Source: Chloroflexota bacterium
GTDB lineage: Bacteria > Chloroflexota > Ktedonobacteria > Ktedonobacterales > Ktedonobacteraceae
NCBI GenBank assembly: GCA_021828635.1
Contig: JAJZEJ010000327.1
Span: forward strand, 1 to 5,858
Length of the DNA: 5,858 nt
Direction of reading: 5' to 3'
The notes below the pieces were generated by a model. The model saw nothing but the letters and a program-made list of their open reading frames with translations. It was not told the origin of the DNA and searched no databases. Each line of letters begins with the position of its first letter. Position 1 is the first letter of the stretch. Positions 1 to 5,144 of the stretch are shown piece by piece. A program made the translations under genes and the position numbers.

Positions 1-366
1 ATCAAAGGCGTACTCGGACTCTACGAGTTTCATGGGTAGCTGATGAACAATGATGCGTTCGGCGCAGCGCACCAGCGCATCTTTCTCTTTATTTTTGAAT
101 GAGAGCATCATGCGCAGTTCATCTTCGCTTGCCAGGCGTAGAACCGGCTTGAGCGGCTCATTCAACTCGCTCTCAGCCACTTTTTTGTAGGCAATAACGA
201 CGCGCCCAGCCTCGACGCCGCGTACTGTTTCGACGATGACATACTGACCATTGGTATAGCTTTGTCCTTGGGGGTCGAAATTATAGATGCGGCCTGCCGG
301 ACGAAAACGGATACCAACAATAATAACTGTTTTTTCTGATTTTGCCGTATTTGTCGCCGATTGCAT
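1..366 (-). CDS. ricT: RicT/YaaT-like PSP1-domain protein, N-terminal part (runs off the left edge)
   Basis: 122 codons are visible, starting at the ATG at 366 and running off the left edge with no stop. The translation has IVGIRFRPAGRIYNFDP at residues 16-32 and YVIVETVRGVEAGRVVIAY at 42-60. These match the N-terminal barrel and the start of the PSP1 domain of Bacillus RicT (YaaT), a protein of about 275 residues. RicT works with RicA and RicF in an iron-sulfur complex that steers RNase Y-dependent mRNA maturation and affects sporulation and biofilm formation. The cysteine ligands of the cluster lie further downstream, outside the window. The start is supported by GGAAAAG about 10 bases upstream; GTG at 393 and TTG at 390 are in-frame alternatives, but the family N terminus fits the ATG. 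The ANTAR gene ends 63 bases upstream in the same frame, so co-transcription is likely. Confidence 0.92.
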   Translation of the reverse strand, partial: MQSATNTAKSEKTVIIVGIRFRPAGRIYNFDPQGQSYTNGQYVIVETVRGVEAGRVVIAYKKVAESELNEPLKPVLRLASEDELRMMLSFKNKEKDALVRCAERIIVHQLPMKLVESEYAFD

Positions 367-429
367 GATGAATATATCTTTTCCAGACAACACAAAAATG
401 GCACAGCCACGTTGCTGTACCGCTTCAGC

Positions 430-1002
430 TTACATTTCGTTTGTCAAAAGGATCGCCTCGGCCACTTCGCGCATCGATTTGCGGTTGTTCATGCTGGCCT
501 TCTGAATCTTGCGGAAGGCTTCTTGCTCAGATAGTCCCTGTTTCTCCATCAATAAACCCTTCGCTCGCTCGACGATCTTGCGCGTTTCCAGCTGCTCGGT
601 CAGTGAGCGGGCTTTCTCTTCCATTGCGCGAAACTCGTTATAGCGTGCCAGCGCGACCTCGATGGCAGGGGCAATCTCGCTTTCACGTAGCGGCTTCACG
701 ATATAGTTGACCACGCCCGCATCTTTCGCCCGCTCGACTAACTGCTGATCGCCGAAGGCTGTGAGCAGCAACACCGGTGCAATTTTTTCCTGTGTTAGCG
801 TCTCAGCGGCGGTGATGCCATCCATATCAGGCATCCGAATATCCATGATTACTAGGTCTGGGCGTAGTTCACGCGCCAGATTGACAGCACTTTGACCATC
901 ACCGGCCTCTCCGATCACGAGATAGCCCTGTTTCGTCAATACGTCGTGCAGATCCATACGCTGGATCGTTTCGTCATCCGCAATAATAACTCGTGTTGGC
1001 AT
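430..1002 (-). CDS. ANTAR-domain response regulator (PdtaR-like, RNA-binding antiterminator)
   Basis: 190 residues: an N-terminal receiver domain (about 3-120) joined by a helical linker (about 122-140) to a C-terminal ANTAR domain (about 135-188). Receiver residues are all present: the acidic pair Asp9-Asp10, phospho-acceptor Asp54 in VIMDIRMPDMDG, Thr81 and Lys103 in the KP pair. The ANTAR signature is RKIVERAKGLLME at 141-153, followed by SEQEAFRKIQKASMNNRKSM. In this family (PdtaR, AmiR, NasR, EutV) phosphorylation promotes dimerisation, and the ANTAR domain binds paired small RNA hairpins to prevent transcription termination. The start is set by GAGGTG at 1010-1015, nine bases before the ATG. 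No histidine kinase is encoded here, so the partner (usually a PdtaS-like kinase) must be elsewhere. The RNA targets cannot be read from the protein. Confidence 0.96.
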   Translation of the reverse strand: MPTRVIIADDETIQRMDLHDVLTKQGYLVIGEAGDGQSAVNLARELRPDLVIMDIRMPDMDGITAAETLTQEKIAPVLLLTAFGDQQLVERAKDAGVVNYIVKPLRESEIAPAIEVALARYNEFRAMEEKARSLTEQLETRKIVERAKGLLMEKQGLSEQEAFRKIQKASMNNRKSMREVAEAILLTNEM

Positions 1003-1029
1003 TGTGTTTCACCTCGCAGCCTATAGTTT
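1003..1029 (-). promoter_or_regulatory. Ribosome binding site region of the ANTAR gene
   Basis: GAGGTG (1010-1015, read on the minus strand) lies nine bases before the ATG at 1002. It is a near-perfect match to the anti-Shine-Dalgarno sequence and fixes the start. The hairpin at 1030-1058 ends about 14 bases upstream of it, so the site itself is not buried in that stem. Confidence 0.7.
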
Positions 1030-1065
1030 TTGGATAGCCAGTAGGACCGGATATCCAATAGGACC
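1030..1065 (-). repeat. 17-bp tandem repeat folding into a hairpin in the ANTAR-gene leader
   Basis: On the plus strand two adjacent 17-bp copies, GGATAGCCAGTAGGACC (1032-1048) and GGATATCCAATAGGACC (1049-1065), differ at two positions. Read as minus-strand RNA, 1058-1030 also folds. Outer arms UUGGAUA and UAUCCAA (7 bp) enclose, after one U-C mismatch, a second stem CCGGU with ACUGG (5 pairs, one of them G-U) and a three-base loop. It lies between the predicted transcription start (about 1093) and the ribosome binding site. It could be a cis-acting RNA element or an operator; function is inference. Confidence 0.6.
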
Positions 1066-1099
1066 ATGTAGCCCATTCTTCCACTCTCCACGTAGGAAA

Positions 1100-1128
1100 A
1101 GTATACCATAACGCATATACTCAGTCGA
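1100..1128 (-). promoter_or_regulatory. Predicted sigma-70-type promoter of the ANTAR gene
   Basis: On the minus strand, TATACT (1100-1105) is preceded by TGG, giving an extended -10. TCGACT (1123-1128) lies 17 bases upstream as a -35 with four of six consensus bases. The expected start near 1093 would give a leader of about 90 bases. An inverted repeat (1133-1152) lies directly upstream. Confidence 0.5.
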
Positions 1129-1132
1129 GAGT

Positions 1133-1152
1133 GTGTTTTGAAACCACAACAC
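1133..1152. repeat. Inverted repeat upstream of the ANTAR promoter
   Basis: GTGTTTTG (1133-1140) and CACAACAC (1145-1152) pair at seven of eight positions around a four-base spacer. It lies just upstream of the -35 of the ANTAR promoter, where a regulator could bind, but it may equally be part of the 3' region of aroF. There is no U-tract that would make it a terminator. Confidence 0.3.
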
Positions 1153-1188
1153 TACCACGGATGAGGCCACAGCCAAAACCCCTCGTAT

Positions 1189-1208
1189 GGACGTGATTTA
1201 TCACATCC
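1189..1208 (-). terminator. Hairpin just after the aroF stop, terminator-like but without a U-tract
   Basis: Read on the minus strand, GGATGTGA and TCACGTCC form an 8-bp stem (one G-U pair) around a TAAA loop, beginning 11 bases after the aroF stop codon. The following bases (ATACGAGGGGTTTT) hold no immediate U-run, so it is at best a weak intrinsic terminator and may instead protect the 3' end of the aroF message. I see no better terminator before the ANTAR promoter. Confidence 0.35.
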
Positions 1209-1219
1209 GACCTCCCTTG

Positions 1220-2296
1220 TTATGCCACAAATGAAAGCGCCAGCTCTTCACTCATTATCTGTGCGAGCTGGCGTGTGCTACGAACAATCCCCGCAAGTTG
1301 CTCTGGTGTGACCGATTGGCGACCATCGCAGAGCGCGTTATCGGGGTCAAGATGCGATTCGATGATGAGTCCTTCGGCTCCGGCGGCGATGCTGGCACGT
1401 GACATGGGGGGAACCAGTTCACGGCGACCTGTGGCATGGCTGGGGTCAACGATGATGGGCAGGTGCGTGAGTTCGTGTAACAAGGGAACGCAGGAAAGAT
1501 CAAGCACATTGCGCGTCTGCGGGTCGTAGCTGCGGATGCCGCGCTCACAGAGAATGACATTGGGATTGCCTGCCGCGACAATGTACTCAGCCGCCAATAG
1601 CCACTCGTCGATAGTAGCAGAGAGGCCACGTTTGAGTAATACCGGACGTTGCTGAGCATGGCGACCGGCGGCCAGCAGCAGTGGGAAGTTCTGCATATTG
1701 CGACTGCCAATTTGAAGGATGTCGGCATGTTCCGCGACGACATCGACCAGCGCGGGTTCCATAACCTCAGTGATGATGGGTAGACCGGTCACTGCGCGTG
1801 TTTCGGCTAGCAGGCGTAGACCTTCGACGCCGAGACCCTGGAATTGGTAAGGCGAGGTCCGTGGTTTGAAGGCACCACCGCGCAGTATTTGCGCCCCTGC
1901 CTCTTTGACTGCACATGCTGTTGAGAGTAACTGCTCACGCGACTCAACGGCGCAAGGGCCAGCAATGATGACGGGCATGGCATTAATACCACCAATGACA
2001 ACAGGTTCGCAATCGGCATGGGACTCGCCAATGACGACACTACTTTGTGTGGCTTTGAACGTGCGACTGACAAGTTGGTAAGGGGTTTTTATGTTGATAA
2101 GCTTTGCAACGGCGTGGTGTTGCTTGAGGAGCGTTACGGTCTGTTCGTCGATGCGTTGCTGGTCGATGGCGATCACTTCCTGTCCATCAATGTGAACTGT
2201 GGCAATGGGGTTTTGACTGCCGGTGAGGCGACATAAGTGAGCCATTAACTCGGCACGTTCTTCGCTGTTGGCTTCGCTATTAATACTGATAATCAT
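1220..2296 (-). CDS. aroF: 3-deoxy-7-phosphoheptulonate (DAHP) synthase, type I-beta with N-terminal regulatory domain
   Basis: Joins phosphoenolpyruvate and erythrose 4-phosphate to make DAHP, the first step of the shikimate pathway to Phe, Tyr, Trp and folate; cytosolic and metal-dependent. The 358 residues have an N-terminal ferredoxin-like regulatory domain (about 1-75) and a barrel (about 100-350), the arrangement of the roughly 338-residue Thermotoga enzyme, where the extra domain mediates feedback inhibition. Visible motifs: GPCAVES (113-119), KPRTS (144-148), IGSRNMQN (196-203), LKRG (221-224), CERG (250-253) and DPSHATG (284-290). Expected metal ligands Cys115, His287, Glu313 and Asp324 are all present, so it should be active. 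No chorismate mutase domain is fused. The start is supported by GAGGA (2306-2310), nine bases upstream. The gene is preceded by its own consensus promoter and an attenuator-like leader. Confidence 0.96.
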   Translation of the reverse strand: MIISINSEANSEERAELMAHLCRLTGSQNPIATVHIDGQEVIAIDQQRIDEQTVTLLKQHHAVAKLINIKTPYQLVSRTFKATQSSVVIGESHADCEPVVIGGINAMPVIIAGPCAVESREQLLSTACAVKEAGAQILRGGAFKPRTSPYQFQGLGVEGLRLLAETRAVTGLPIITEVMEPALVDVVAEHADILQIGSRNMQNFPLLLAAGRHAQQRPVLLKRGLSATIDEWLLAAEYIVAAGNPNVILCERGIRSYDPQTRNVLDLSCVPLLHELTHLPIIVDPSHATGRRELVPPMSRASIAAGAEGLIIESHLDPDNALCDGRQSVTPEQLAGIVRSTRQLAQIMSEELALSFVA

Positions 2297-2336
2297 GATG
2301 AGTAATCCTCTCTGCGCTTAAAAACTTTTGACAAAC

Positions 2337-2363
2337 AAAAAAGCAGAGGATGTTTCCTCTGCT
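2337..2363 (-). terminator. Intrinsic terminator (attenuator) upstream of aroF
   Basis: Minus-strand RNA: AGCAGAGGA (2363-2355), loop AACA, UCCUCUGCU (2350-2342). This is a perfect 9-bp stem followed at once by five U, one G and three more U. It ends about 40 bases before the aroF ATG and well after the aroF promoter, so it must act within the aroF leader rather than end the upstream operon. Confidence 0.88.
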
Positions 2364-2420
2364 CCGGTATGTTCGGTGGTGGTTTTTTGCTCAGCCCAAA
2401 AGGCCCACCGTCCATACCGG
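2364..2420 (-). repeat. Nested inverted repeat in the aroF leader
   Basis: As minus-strand RNA, CCGGUAUG (2420-2413) pairs perfectly with CAUACCGG (2371-2364). Inside a 2x2 internal loop, CGGUGG (2410-2405) pairs with CCACCG (2379-2374), giving 14 base pairs in all around a 25-base apical region. Its 5' arm lies within the leader peptide coding region (Pro20 to Val24) and its 3' arm abuts the terminator stem. A second, mutually exclusive fold pairs UGGUUU (Trp16-Phe17 codons, 2432-2427) with AAACCA (2385-2380) and AGCCC (2426-2422) with GGGCU (2397-2393). The two folds cross, as expected for translation-controlled switching. Confidence 0.65.
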
Positions 2421-2477
2421 GGGGCTAAACCAATAATAAAAGCTATGACATTGTTGGTTTACTGTCAGACTAAGCAT
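2391..2477 (-). CDS. Aromatic amino acid leader peptide of aroF (28 residues)
   Basis: Short ORF from ATG at 2477 to TGA at 2391-2393, located between a consensus promoter and an intrinsic terminator ahead of DAHP synthase. Residues 12-22 read SFYYWFSPPVW: five consecutive aromatic codons (Phe13, Tyr14, Tyr15, Trp16, Phe17) plus Trp22, so six of 28 residues are aromatic and all three end products of the pathway are sensed. GTGGTG, one mismatch from GAGGTG, lies eight bases upstream and has the same form as the ANTAR gene site. The peptide itself probably has no function; its translation is the sensor. It was recognised from context and composition, not from homology. It is too short for routine gene calling. 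Confidence 0.82.
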   Translation of the reverse strand: MLSLTVNQQCHSFYYWFSPPVWTVGLLG

Positions 2478-2567
2478 TTTCGTAACACCACTTCTGAAAT
2501 TCTGTTGTGTTGGCAAGCGGCTCTCGACAAATTGCCGATAAGCTATCTGCTATTCAACTCTATACTG

Positions 2568-2597
2568 ATTATAGAGGCTCATAGCAAGTATTGTCAA
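2568..2597 (-). promoter_or_regulatory. Consensus promoter of the aroF leader
   Basis: Minus strand: TTGACA (2592-2597) and TATAAT (2568-2573), both perfect consensus hexamers, spaced by 18 bases. Transcription should start near 2560-2562. The -35 begins 16 bases after the stop of the upstream membrane-protein gene. Such a strong promoter makes sense if expression is throttled downstream by attenuation. Confidence 0.85.
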
Positions 2598-2613
2598 GGG
2601 GGTAGGAGTGTTT

Positions 2614-3459
2614 CTACTTCTTTTTGCGCTGATTAGAGCGATACTGCTGATAGAGATCGTCGTTGGCTCCTTGCACGCCCTGGCGTGTGGTAGGTAGCTT
2701 GCGGCTCTCACCATTGCTGCTATTGTTGGCGTTGGATCGCTTGGGCGGCGTGCCAGACATTGCGCCCAGGCTACGTGGTAGCAGGTCGAAGCGAGCCAGC
2801 AGAACCAGCAGAACAACCAGAATAGCCAGGTAAACGAGTGTCGAGGTACGAATAACGACATTACCGCCAAAAAGTGCAAATTGGAAGAGGATAGAATCAA
2901 TCTTCGCGCCCTGGAACAGACCGGTGATGAAGACGCCGACGAATTGAGCCACGATCAGGTAGATGACCATGCCGAAAATGTAGCGTGTCTTGAAAGTGCT
3001 GTTCGGGCGGCCCGTGGGACGGCTAGCTGGTCGAGCCGTGGCCTTCTCGACTGGCTTACTCGTCGCTGTGGCTTTCTCAGCCTGCTCCGATGTGACAGCC
3101 GCAACTTTGCTTGTGCTGCTGCTAGCAGTTTTTGAACGGGTGGCACGGGCGATGCGAGCTTGCGCAATCTCCGCTTTCTCTTCTTTGGCCGTTTCATCGC
3201 TCTTGCCTATCGTAGAGAAAAAACCGGGCAAACGGCGTGGACGTTGCCCCGGTGCAGGCGATGCAGGGATGGCAATCGGATCAGACTGTTTGTCTATCGT
3301 TGTGGGCGTCTCGGTTGCGACGGTCGTTGAAGCCTCTTGTGTTGTGCTGCTATCGGTTTCAGTTTCAGACGGCCCATTGGCCTCGGCTGAGGTCACTAGA
3401 ACGGGACGGTTGCGGTTAGCCCGTCGTTGTTTTCTATTGGTTGTGTATTCCTGGCTCAT
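2614..3459 (-). CDS. Two-helix membrane protein with long basic, low-complexity N-terminal region (unknown function)
   Basis: 281 residues; I do not recognise the family. Residues 1-20 are rich in Arg, Lys and Asn. Residues 21-155 are low-complexity (Thr, Ser, Ala, Pro, Lys, with repeated EKATA-like motifs around 128-143) and probably disordered. A first hydrophobic helix spans about 160-182, a more amphipathic segment 188-204, and a second strong helix about 206-223 (LVYLAILVVLLVLLARF). A polar tail follows, ending QRKKK. With basic residues flanking both helices, the protein most likely sits as a hairpin with both ends in the cytoplasm; no signal peptide is seen. AGGGAGG (3466-3472), six bases before the ATG, sets the start and overlaps the stop of the upstream GlcG-like gene, so the two are translated from one message. 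Function is open: an anchor or scaffold is possible. Confidence 0.85.
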   Translation of the reverse strand: MSQEYTTNRKQRRANRNRPVLVTSAEANGPSETETDSSTTQEASTTVATETPTTIDKQSDPIAIPASPAPGQRPRRLPGFFSTIGKSDETAKEEKAEIAQARIARATRSKTASSSTSKVAAVTSEQAEKATATSKPVEKATARPASRPTGRPNSTFKTRYIFGMVIYLIVAQFVGVFITGLFQGAKIDSILFQFALFGGNVVIRTSTLVYLAILVVLLVLLARFDLLPRSLGAMSGTPPKRSNANNSSNGESRKLPTTRQGVQGANDDLYQQYRSNQRKKK

Positions 3460-3470
3460 GGAAAGCCTCC

Positions 3471-4124
3471 CTAACGGTCTGTATTATTCAACTGGGAAAA
3501 CGAATCCTCATTAAATGTATTACTGTCTTGCGCGGAAGGAAGATGTTGTGTAGCAGGCTGGCCGGGAAAATCATGCTGCGTGACCATTTTGTTAGTGGCA
3601 GGCGCAGACGGCACAGACGGCGCAGGTGGCATCTGCGCGTAGGATGCCTGCGATGCTGATGGCATGGCTTGCGGAGGCGAGTAGGCTGGGGTCGCAGGAG
3701 CAATAGCTTCGGTGATGCTCAATCCGCTCAATCCGGCACGAGCGATCTCATCGTCTCGCCCTGGAGCATTGCCGCCGCTCACTCCAATACCGCCAATGGT
3801 CGCCCCTCCCTGGCGAATCGGCCAGCCACCCGCGGCCATGATGAACTTGCCATCACTCATTGTCGCCATGCTAGAGGCGAAACCTGGAATGGCCGCGCCC
3901 CATTGCGCTACTGCGTCAGTGGATTGGTTAAACATCACGGCAGTAGATGCTTTGGCGATGCTGATATTGCCGGTCGCCCATCCATAGGGGGACATCATGC
4001 GTTCAAAGAGGACAAGATGCCCTCCCGCATCGACAATGGCAATGCTCACGGGGCTGCGTAATTCTCTAGCACGTTGCTTACTGGCCTCCAGTATGCGCCG
4101 CGCGAGGTCTATCGACATGCTCAC
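3471..4124 (-). CDS. GlcG/HbpS-like (DUF336) protein with a disordered C-terminal extension
   Basis: 217 residues. Residues 4-137 form a GlcG/HbpS domain: SPVSIAIVDAGGHLVLFERM (24-43), IAKASTAV (56-63), a GGWPI turn (99-103) and GGIGVSGG (111-118). Family members bind haem, cobalamin or small molecules, or assist glycolate and diol metabolism; the substrate here cannot be inferred. The usual length is about 140-160, so the tail from about 142, rich in Pro, Ala, Ser and Gln, is an unusual extension and probably disordered. No signal peptide is visible. The start is a GTG at 4124, ten bases after AAGGAG (4135-4140); an in-frame ATG at 4118 is possible but 16 bases away. It forms an operon with the membrane-protein gene, whose ribosome binding site overlaps this stop. 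Confidence 0.87.
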   Translation of the reverse strand: MSMSIDLARRILEASKQRARELRSPVSIAIVDAGGHLVLFERMMSPYGWATGNISIAKASTAVMFNQSTDAVAQWGAAIPGFASSMATMSDGKFIMAAGGWPIRQGGATIGGIGVSGGNAPGRDDEIARAGLSGLSITEAIAPATPAYSPPQAMPSASQASYAQMPPAPSVPSAPATNKMVTQHDFPGQPATQHLPSAQDSNTFNEDSFSQLNNTDR

Positions 4125-4229
4125 GGCCCTGGTACTCCTTCTGGCTCTCTACGATAATTTTATGATAGCAAGAGATGGCTCGTTGTTCTCAGTCATATAA
4201 TCTCTCAACGATCATCGCTTTGTGCGCCT

Positions 4230-4258
4230 ATTGTACCGCACCTGGAATATTCGTGCAA
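4230..4258 (-). promoter_or_regulatory. Possible promoter for the GlcG-like operon
   Basis: Minus strand: TACAAT (4230-4235) as -10 and TTGCAC (4253-4258) as -35, 17 bases apart. The -10 fits well and the -35 only partly. It lies in the 167-base gap between lipM and the GlcG-like gene, where no convincing terminator is visible, so read-through from lipM is also possible. Confidence 0.4.
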
Positions 4259-4278
4259 CGTATAGCTGGGATGTTGGC

Positions 4279-4300
4279 GTTCTCAGCATTCTCAGCGTTC
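4279..4300. repeat. 9-bp tandem repeat across the lipM stop codon
   Basis: GTTCTCAGC (4279-4287) and ATTCTCAGC (4288-4296) lie head to tail, followed by GTTC, the start of a third copy. The repeat spans the last codons and stop of lipM. It looks like slippage and has no evident function. Confidence 0.45.
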
Positions 4301-5128
4301 CTTCGCAATAAGTTGTACCTTCTCGGCACTCCACGTGAGCTTGCTATACTTCTCTACGGCCAGTTGTTGGGCCATAACCCATTCTGATGTGGTTAGCATT
4401 ACTGGCACAAATTCTTGTTGTAAAAAGGTGTTGAAGCCGTGATGAAATGCCTGTGCGGCATCGTCCCATGTCGCCTCTGGTGCGAATGTGTGCAACGGCA
4501 TGGTTTTTGTACAGTATTGGGCCAGAGCTTTTGCGCGTGCCTCTTCGCTGGCGAAACGTAGCAGGCTGAAGAACTCGGCGGAGCGGTCTATCAGCGGCAA
4601 TGATCCTTGCTGTAGCAGGCCGTCATCCTTCCAGACCTGGGCGCTACCGATGATCTTGTAGCCGTTGGCGGTCAGATCAGCCTGTGTGGAGGAGGCGAAG
4701 CAGGCAGCCGAGGGATTTTTGCTGACGTGTTCCTCGCTCAAGATGGATGGTACGCCGAGTTGGGCCAGCGCGGCCATCAAGCCTTGAGCCAGATAAGCAT
4801 AGGCCGCTACCACGCCGCTCGGCACGCCCTCGCGTTTGCCGATCACGATGCTGTAGGTGAACTCGTCGCAGTGATAGACGGCGCGACCACCCGTGGGACG
4901 GCGCACTACCTCTACACCGCGTTGCTGACAACGTTCCAGCTCGATCTCGCGTGCCACGTCCTGAAAACGGCCCAGCGTGATGGCAATAGTGTTCCAACGA
5001 AACACACGCAACGTCGGTGGTACCAGGCCACGCAAATAGTGCGTTAGAATGGCCTCATCAATCGCCATATTCAGGGCTGTATCTTGTGACCCCGTATTGA
5101 GAAAGCGGTATGCCGTGTTTTGTTGCAT
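4292..5128 (-). CDS. lipM: Octanoyl-[acyl-carrier-protein]:protein N-octanoyltransferase, LipM type
   Basis: Transfers octanoyl from acyl carrier protein to a lipoyl domain (GcvH first in Bacillus), the first step of lipoic acid synthesis, in the cytosol. The 278 residues equal the length of Bacillus LipM and share its pattern throughout: YRFLNTGSQDTALNMAIDEA (7-26), RRPTGGRAVYH (76-86), KNPSAACF (137-144) and GYKIIGSAQ (156-164). Cys143 occupies the place of the LipM acyl-thioester Cys and Lys158 that of the conserved active-site Lys, which favours an octanoyltransferase over a lipoate ligase of the same fold. GAGGAG (5133-5138) is one base from the ATG at 5131 but four from the ATG at 5128, so I prefer 5128. 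The open frame continues upstream into tgt, but that extension lacks family similarity. Sits 13-16 bases after tgt in one operon. Confidence 0.9.
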   Translation of the reverse strand: MQQNTAYRFLNTGSQDTALNMAIDEAILTHYLRGLVPPTLRVFRWNTIAITLGRFQDVAREIELERCQQRGVEVVRRPTGGRAVYHCDEFTYSIVIGKREGVPSGVVAAYAYLAQGLMAALAQLGVPSILSEEHVSKNPSAACFASSTQADLTANGYKIIGSAQVWKDDGLLQQGSLPLIDRSAEFFSLLRFASEEARAKALAQYCTKTMPLHTFAPEATWDDAAQAFHHGFNTFLQQEFVPVMLTTSEWVMAQQLAVEKYSKLTWSAEKVQLIAKER

Positions 5129-5144
5129 CATTCTCCTCGTCTTG

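Larger units (their letters stand above)
2297..2562 (-). promoter_or_regulatory. Attenuator leader of aroF
   Basis: About 265 transcribed bases lie between the predicted start near 2562 and the aroF ATG at 2296. In order they contain about 85 untranslated bases, a 28-codon aromatic-rich peptide (2477-2391), overlapping inverted repeats (2432-2364), an intrinsic terminator (2363-2337) and the aroF ribosome binding site (2306-2310). This is the layout of ribosome-mediated attenuators such as those of the trp and phe operons. Slow translation at Phe, Tyr or Trp codons would favour read-through into aroF. The sequence shows the peptide and terminator plainly. The antiterminator is uncertain: the best candidate pairs 2402-2393 with 2363-2356 using G-U pairs and a bulge. 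Confidence 0.8.

Noticed and set aside
162..410. An 82-codon minus-strand ORF overlapping ricT
   Set aside because: It is in another frame from the clear RicT/PSP1 similarity and has no support of its own.
1030..1065. A short CRISPR-like or transposon-end repeat
   Set aside because: Only two copies with no spacer, and no transposase or target duplication nearby.
2319..2417. A 32-codon ORF starting at the ATG at 2415-2417 (MDGGPFGL...) through the terminator
   Set aside because: It runs through the terminator stem and lacks a clear ribosome binding site; the overlapping aromatic ORF in another frame fits the context.
2297..2562. A T-box riboswitch in the aroF leader
   Set aside because: Length and terminator would fit, but the hallmark AGGGTGGNACCGCG is absent (only GACGGTGGGCC is seen, inside the inverted repeat) and no Stem I or specifier loop pattern was found. 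The aromatic peptide explains the leader better.
2990..3514. A 174-codon plus-strand ORF opposite the membrane-protein gene
   Set aside because: It is antisense to a gene with a good SD and sensible composition; its hydrophobic stretches arise from the Ala/Lys/Thr-rich codons on the other strand.
3669..4061. Plus-strand ORFs opposite the GlcG-like gene
   Set aside because: The minus strand holds a recognisable conserved domain; the plus-strand products show no family pattern or ribosome binding site.
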